From assembly GCF_007567505.1 (NCBI RefSeq), contig NZ_CP041783.1, positions 2,728,001 through 2,792,000 of the forward strand: DNA of 64,000 bases, in the 5' to 3' direction. Numbering within the stretch: position 1 is the stretch's first letter; each line of letters begins with the position of its first letter. The notes beneath the pieces were generated by a model. It ran no database searches. It saw only the letters and a list, made by a program, of their open reading frames with translations, and was not told the DNA's origin. Source of the DNA: Shewanella donghaensis. GTDB taxonomy: Bacteria > Pseudomonadota > Gammaproteobacteria > Enterobacterales > Shewanellaceae. Positions 61,401-64,000 of the stretch are shown here, in pieces. The position numbers were made by a program, and so were the translations under genes.

Positions 61401-64000
61401 GTTACTGTGTCGGTCGCCGATGACAGTTACACCGATGTAGCCGATAACCTCGGTAGCGGTAACAGTGATAACACCGCCGTGGATACCAATGCACCGACCA
61501 TGACCGTCACCATCAATGATGATGGCACCGTCAGCTTCCAGTTCTCTGAAACCCCCAAAGGCTTTGACGCCACTGATGTCGCGGTCACTAACGGCAGTAT
61601 CAGTAACCTGGTGCAAGACCCGACAGATCCAACGTTATGGACCGCCGATTTAGCCATTAATGATGGCGTTGAAGGGGATGTTACTGTGTCGGTCGCCGAT
61701 GACAGTTACACCGATGTAGCCGATAACCTCGGTAGCGGTAACAGTGATAACACCGCCGTGGATACCAATGCACCGACCATGACCGTCACCATCAATGATG
61801 ATGGCACCGTCAGCTTCCAGTTCTCTGAAACCCCCAAAGGCTTTGACGCCACTGATGTCGCGGTCACCAACGGCAGTATCAGTAACCTGGTGCAAGACCC
61901 GACAGATCCAACGTTATGGACCGCCGATTTAGCCATTAATGATGGCGTTGAAGGGGATGTTACTGTGTCGGTCGCCGATGACAGTTACACCGATGTAGCC
62001 GATAACCTCGGTAGCGGTAACAGTGATAACACCGCCGTGGATACCAATGCACCGACCATGACCGTCACCATCAATGATGATGGCACCGTCAGCTTCCAGT
62101 TCTCTGAAACCCCCAAAGGCTTTGACGCCACTGATGTCGCGGTCACCAACGGCAGTATCAGTAACCTGGTGCAAGACCCGACAGATCCAACGTTATGGAC
62201 CGCCGATTTAGCCATTAATGATGGCGTTGAAGGGGATGTTACTGTGTCGGTCGCCGATGACAGTTACACCGATGTAGCCGATAACCTCGGTAGCGGTAAC
62301 AGTGATAACACCGCCGTGGATACCAATGCACCGACCATGACCGTCACCATCAATGATGATGGCACCGTCAGCTTCCAGTTCTCTGAAACCCCCAAAGGCT
62401 TTGACGCCACTGATGTCGCGGTCACCAACGGCAGTATCAGTAACCTGGTGCAAGACCCGACAGATCCAACGTTATGGACCGCCGATTTAGCCATTAATGA
62501 TGGCGTTGAAGGTGATGTTACTGTGTCGGTCGCCGATGACAGTTACACCGATGTAGCCGATAACCTCGGTAGCGGTAACAGTGATAACACCGCCGTGGAT
62601 ACCAATGCACCGACCATGACCGTCACCATCAATGATGATGGCACCGTCAGCTTCCAGTTCTCTGAAACCCCCAAAGGCTTTGACGCCACTGATGTCGCGG
62701 TCACCAACGGCAGTATCAGTAACCTGGTGCAAGACCCGACAGATCCAACGTTATGGACCGCCGATTTAGCCATTAATGATGGCGTTGAAGGTGATGTTAC
62801 TGTGTCGGTCGCCGATGACAGTTACACCGATGTAGCCGATAACCTCGGTAGCGGTAACAGTGATAACACCGCCGTGGATACCAATGCACCGACCATGACC
62901 GTCACCATCAATGATGATGGCACCGTCAGCTTCCAGTTCTCTGAAACCCCCAAAGGCTTTGACGCCACTGATGTCGCGGTCACCAACGGCAGTATCAGTA
63001 ACCTGGTGCAAGACCCGACAGATCCAACGTTATGGACCGCCGATTTAGCCATTAATGATGGCGTTGAAGGGGATGTTACTGTGTCGGTCGCCGATGACAG
63101 TTACACCGATGTAGCCGATAACCTCGGTAGCGGTAACAGTGATAACACCGCCGTGGATACCAATGCACCGACCATGACCGTCACCATCAATGATGATGGC
63201 ACCGTCAGCTTCCAGTTCTCTGAAACCCCCAAAGGCTTTGACGCCACTGATGTCGCGGTCACTAACGGCAGTATCAGTAACCTGGTGCAAGACCCGACAG
63301 ATCCAACGTTATGGACCGCCGATTTAGCCATTAATGATGGCGTTGAAGGGGATGTTACTGTGTCGGTCGCCGATGACAGTTACACCGATGTAGCCGATAA
63401 CCTCGGTAGCGGTAACAGTGATAACACCGCCGTGGATACCAATGCACCGACCATGACCGTCACCATCAATGATGATGGCACCGTCAGCTTCCAGTTCTCT
63501 GAAACCCCCAAAGGCTTTGACGCCACTGATGTCGCGGTCACCAACGGCAGTATCAGTAACCTGGTGCAAGACCCGACAGATCCAACGTTATGGACCGCCG
63601 ATTTAGCCATTAATGATGGCGTTGAAGGGGATGTTACTGTGTCGGTCGCCGATGACAGTTACACCGATGTAGCCGATAACCTCGGTAGCGGTAACAGTGA
63701 TAACACCGCCGTGGATACCAATGCACCGACCATGACCGTCACCATCAATGATGATGGCACCGTCAGCTTCCAGTTCTCTGAAACCCCCAAAGGCTTTGAC
63801 GCCACTGATGTCGCGGTCACCAACGGCAGTATCAGTAACCTGGTGCAAGACCCGACAGATCCAACGTTATGGACCGCCGATTTAGCCATTAATGATGGCG
63901 TTGAAGGTGATGTTACTGTGTCGGTCGCCGATGACAGTTACACCGATGTAGCCGATAACCTCGGTAGCGGTAACAGTGATAACACCGCCGTGGATACCAA
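52437..64000 (+). CDS. bpfA: giant LapA/BpfA-type repeat adhesin (3' end outside window)
   Basis: One frame stays open from ATG 52437 to the window edge, at least 3854 residues. The N-terminus (1-125) is the retention module that jams in the type I secretion channel (MGSVVTTKNGVLNSANGE), with LapG cleavage motif TAAG at T108-G111. Further on are a region of unknown fold (125-600), a Calx-beta-like domain (about 630-725; VVEGMEFAVFTLTLS, then DDLIVEDSPEF), a cadherin-like unit (about 850-935), six 93-residue Ig-like units, and 23 complete further 93-residue Ig-like units. Position after hemY matches the biofilm adhesin BpfA of Shewanella. The von Willebrand or RTX secretion end and its transporter would lie to the right. 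It should mediate biofilm attachment until cut by a LapG-type protease. Confidence 0.93.
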   Translation, partial: MGSVVTTKNGVLNSANGEITLTLNNETKNLQSGETIPAGAELQFPDGLAFVVTFEDGTILNGDNISESSDDISLVQTNDANDDALAEIEALQAMIESGEDPTAELPETAAGQTAGNEGGSDYASLAREGSETIAKSGFDTSFDAPNILTANLSLGDEGVNALANNNFNLAQFTDNFVNGVSFTTSSGLSGTTGEFGAPGSFAYLPGDTITFMVGGVTIATFSADVIQGDILFLQDIAGTLLSDTNMDYVENMAIFLQALDNDLTDGVDDGILNTNSLVNIDDSYSTNINILLSVHEALANYIDPTTGQPLNIATAGKEMISQVLAELGIIFTRDTERQEDGQNLFETIAMEHVADTIDEIAGDRTPDEHDDRTVDTLDVPGGLITYNYNELDGQITFSANDLLEGAVGQQVVDQNLLISNVRLSAAFEDIGTLQDLGDGNFVIILNEGITQYDLEGLSLDYRVEDWTVFRDVTSATQDQFKSHLSADIPDVFEDVGFNQFTINSELTFETDQELFITFTSELLSEQLGYPIAEYADDYLVPLEYSNDGGITWQTMVVSAIDSSGDLARPIFGFTLEGGNNSIIIRVPIFDDALVEPTEYFNAIVTGENVYDEELEFAIFDNDGNGTNLPVVDIDYAVVVEGMEFAVFTLTLSQPSSEIITLDYSSEQLTALFGEDFTNVSGTITFLPGETTAYITVPITDDLIVEDSPEFALINLSNVTNAVLGDTQATLRIYDNDLPDNTAITLDIDPVTGDNLLTPDEATGLITITGTVTSEGAITTGIIMLTINGQEYQAIMQADGTFSVEVAASDLLNDPDTVIDGIVYGYGDDGVKGTATSTEDYDIPTEAINDSIIVAEDTVAEGNVLDNDTDIDDVLSVVSFDVNGETYNAGNSVTLEEGVLVLNSDGSYSFTPAADWNGQVPVITYTTNTNVTATLTIEVTPVADGAPGVVINTDANNDGIINEDELAGNTEVSVTIDLTETGAQVGDTLVVNGQEIILTQENIDNGSVDLTLPAPNEGEAIEVVATIIDSAGNVSPEGSDSAILDTTAPVITVTAPDNTNDNTPTIVGTTDAEPGSTVTVTIVDSEGVEQVLETIVNEDGTYEIEVPTPIAEGDYTVEATVTDPAGNTAIAEDTGDVDTTAPVITVEAPDDTSDTTPLITGTTDAEPGSTVIVTVVDNEGVEQVLETIVNEDGTYEIEVPTPIAEGDYTVEATVTDPAGNTAIAEDTGDVDTTAPVITVEAPDDTSDTTPLITGTTDAEPGSTVTVTVVDNEGVEQVLETIVNEDGSYEIEVPTPIAEGDYTVEATVTDPAGNSAIAEDTGNVDTTAPVITVEAPDDTSDTTPLITGTTDAEPGSTVTVTVVDSEGVEQVLETIVNEDGTYEIEVPTPIAEGDYTVEATVTDPAGNTAIAEDTGDVDTTAPVITVEAPDDTSDTTPLITGTTDAEPGSTVTVTVVDSEGVEQLLETIVNEDGTYEIEVPAPIAEGDYTVEATVTDPAGNTAVAEDTGDVDSTAPVITVVAPDDTSDNTPLITGTTDAEPGSTVAVTVVDSEGVEQVLETIVNEDGTYEIEVPAPIAEGDYTVEATVTDPAGNTAIAEDSGDIDTIAPTLAVEFEGMGSDGIYSSDEIGADGTVTATVTLAAGSEIGDTLIITDGNGNELFNGLVTQAMLDNGQAIEVAVVDGQTQVDVTAQIIDAAGNASGIATDSQGVDNTAVDTNAPTMTVTINDDGTVSFQFSETPKGFDATDVAVTNGSISNLVQDPTDPTLWTADLAINDGVEGDVTVSVADDSYTDVADNLGSGNSDNTAVDTNAPTMTVTINDDGTVSFQFSETPKGFDATDVAVTNGSISNLVQDPTDPTLWTADLAINDGVEGDVTVSVADDSYTDVADNLGSGNSDNTAVDTNAPTMTVTINDDGTVSFQFSETPKGFDATDVAVTNGSISNLVQDPTDPTLWTADLAINDGVEGDVTVSVADDSYTDVADNLGSGNSDNTAVDTNAPTMTVTINDDGTVSFQFSETPKGFDATDVAVTNGSISNLVQDPTDPTLWTADLAINDGVEGDVTVSVADDSYTDVADNLGSGNSDNTAVDTNAPTMTVTINDDGTVSFQFSETPKGFDATDVAVTNGSISNLVQDPTDPTLWTADLAINDGVEGDVTVSVADDSYTDVADNLGSGNSDNTAVDTNAPTMTVTINDDGTVSFQFSETPKGFDATDVAVTNGSISNLVQDPTDPTLWTADLAINDGVEGDVTVSVADDSYTDVADNLGSGNSDNTAVDTNAPTMTVTINDDGTVSFQFSETPKGFDATDVAVTNGSISNLVQDPTDPTLWTADLAINDGVEGDVTVSVADDSYTDVADNLGSGNSDNTAVDTNAPTMTVTINDDGTVSFQFSETPKGFDATDVAVTNGSISNLVQDPTDPTLWTADLAINDGVEGDVTVSVADDSYTDVADNLGSGNSDNTAVDTNAPTMTVTINDDGTVSFQFSETPKGFDATDVAVTNGSISNLVQDPTDPTLWTADLAINDGVEGDVTVSVADDSYTDVADNLGSGNSDNTAVDTNAPTMTVTINDDGTVSFQFSETPKGFDATDVAVTNGSISNLVQDPTDPTLWTADLAINDGVEGDVTVSVADDSYTDVADNLGSGNSDNTAVDTNAPTMTVTINDDGTVSFQFSETPKGFDATDVAVTNGSISNLVQDPTDPTLWTADLAINDGVEGDVTVSVADDSYTDVADNLGSGNSDNTAVDTNAPTMTVTINDDGTVSFQFSETPKGFDATDVAVTNGSISNLVQDPTDPTLWTADLAINDGVEGDVTVSVADDSYTDVADNLGSGNSDNTAVDTNAPTMTVTINDDGTVSFQFSETPKGFDATDVAVTNGSISNLVQDPTDPTLWTADLAINDGVEGDVTVSVADDSYTDVADNLGSGNSDNTAVDTNAPTMTVTINDDGTVSFQFSETPKGFDATDVAVTNGSISNLVQDPTDPTLWTADLAINDGVEGDVTVSVADDSYTDVADNLGSGNSDNTAVDTNAPTMTVTINDDGTVSFQFSETPKGFDATDVAVTNGSISNLVQDPTDPTLWTADLAINDGVEGDVTVSVADDSYTDVADNLGSGNSDNTAVDTNAPTMTVTINDDGTVSFQFSETPKGFDATDVAVTNGSISNLVQDPTDPTLWTADLAINDGVEGDVTVSVADDSYTDVADNLGSGNSDNTAVDTNAPTMTVTINDDGTVSFQFSETPKGFDATDVAVTNGSISNLVQDPTDPTLWTADLAINDGVEGDVTVSVADDSYTDVADNLGSGNSDNTAVDTNAPTMTVTINDDGTVSFQFSETPKGFDATDVAVTNGSISNLVQDPTDPTLWTADLAINDGVEGDVTVSVADDSYTDVADNLGSGNSDNTAVDTNAPTMTVTINDDGTVSFQFSETPKGFDATDVAVTNGSISNLVQDPTDPTLWTADLAINDGVEGDVTVSVADDSYTDVADNLGSGNSDNTAVDTNAPTMTVTINDDGTVSFQFSETPKGFDATDVAVTNGSISNLVQDPTDPTLWTADLAINDGVEGDVTVSVADDSYTDVADNLGSGNSDNTAVDTNAPTMTVTINDDGTVSFQFSETPKGFDATDVAVTNGSISNLVQDPTDPTLWTADLAINDGVEGDVTVSVADDSYTDVADNLGSGNSDNTAVDTNAPTMTVTINDDGTVSFQFSETPKGFDATDVAVTNGSISNLVQDPTDPTLWTADLAINDGVEGDVTVSVADDSYTDVADNLGSGNSDNTAVDTNAPTMTVTINDDGTVSFQFSETPKGFDATDVAVTNGSISNLVQDPTDPTLWTADLAINDGVEGDVTVSVADDSYTDVADNLGSGNSDNTAVDT
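52758..52769 (+). other. LapG protease recognition motif (codons for TAAG)
   Basis: Codons for T108-A109-A110-G111 sit in the sequence LPETAAGQTAGN, which matches the di-alanine site cut by LapG in Pseudomonas LapA. Cleavage would release the adhesin from the surface. The site is at the expected distance from the start. Confidence 0.8.
55590..57263 (+). repeat. six tandem 279-bp repeats, type A
   Basis: Units begin at 55590, 55869, 56148, 56427, 56706 and 56985, each coding 93 residues with VEAPDDTSDTTPLITGTTDA near the start and DPAGNTAIAEDTGDVDTTAP at the end. They are similar but not identical; several residues vary (DNT/DDT, NEG/SEG, TPI/API). It is an Ig-like fold of bacterial adhesins. 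Confidence 0.9.
57561..64000 (+). repeat. 23 complete tandem 279-bp repeats, type B, continuing past the window
   Basis: Units begin every 279 bp from 57561 to 63699, and a 24th begins at 63978. Each codes 93 residues starting DNTAVDTNAPTMTVTINDDG and containing FSETPKGFDATDVAVTNGS, a Big_12-like Ig domain. The base changes that I find are synonymous: GGG/GGT near unit position 205, ACC/ACT near 119, GTC/GTT near 113, and a few more in the first units. The array is visibly richer in G+C than the rest of the gene. Confidence 0.95.

Noticed and set aside
57551..63889. Pairs of minus-strand frames of 76 and 81 codons recurring every 279 bp
   Set aside because: They are antisense shadows of the adhesin repeats; their variation follows silent changes on the plus strand, and none has an independent ribosome site.
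57561..64000. CRISPR array
   Set aside because: The unit is 279 bp, contiguous, in frame and without unique spacers; it is coding.

Overview
The window reads as chromosome of a Shewanella-type gammaproteobacterium. The order yigB-xerC-DUF484-dapF-lysA-lptM // cyaY, cyaA // hemC-hemD-hemX-hemY and then a giant LapG-type adhesin is, from memory, the Shewanella arrangement in which the adhesin is BpfA. The Fic protein places its key residues (E73, H198) where I recall them in the Shewanella oneidensis Fic protein. An S8 protease with a GlyGly-CTERM tail and an NsrR-type site in front of a hemerythrin gene fit the same group.

Layout. (1) 1-15.6 kb is an accessory/defence island: hsdR, then a Fic gene behind two families of palindromic repeats, hsdM, hsdS, an overlapping ATPase/HNH pair that resembles Septu (PtuA/PtuB), another HNH nuclease, a DUF2235 lipoprotein, and at the right edge a P4-type integrase with repeated candidate arm sites and an orphan hairpin. 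(2) 15.6-20 kb is a second accessory segment: a DUF4143 ATPase behind a 20-bp inverted repeat, an integrase remnant, then a WYL-domain regulator and a second, apparently catalytically intact FtsZ paralogue. Each of these last two genes is preceded by the same 19-bp (7-5-7) inverted repeat. (3) 20-33.5 kb: a large UvrD-type helicase with an inserted nuclease-like segment and C4 zinc fingers, a LysR regulator, a large secreted subtilase, two PepSY membrane proteins, a Kelch protein and the hemerythrin. (4) 33.5-39.8 kb: a CzcCBA-type metal efflux operon with a His-rich adaptor and a leading Cys-rich periplasmic protein. (5) 39.9-52 kb: conserved core genes listed above. (6) 52.4-64 kb: one open frame, unfinished at the window edge, coding for at least 3854 residues of a LapA/BpfA-like adhesin. 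It has an N-terminal retention module with a TAAG LapG site, a Calx-beta-like domain, six 279-bp Ig-like repeats, then 23 complete further 279-bp repeats whose translations appear identical.

How the parts work together: the left island carries anti-phage functions (type I restriction-modification, a Septu-like pair, HNH nucleases, Fic). The WYL/FtsZ pair looks like a small dedicated regulon, because the two genes share an operator. The czc operon exports divalent metals. hemCDXY with divergent cyaA is the usual tetrapyrrole/cAMP locus. The adhesin is expected to be held at the surface until a LapG-type protease cuts near residue 109. The most promising undescribed items are the WYL/FtsZ unit with its paired operators and the repeat array with synonymous-only variation.
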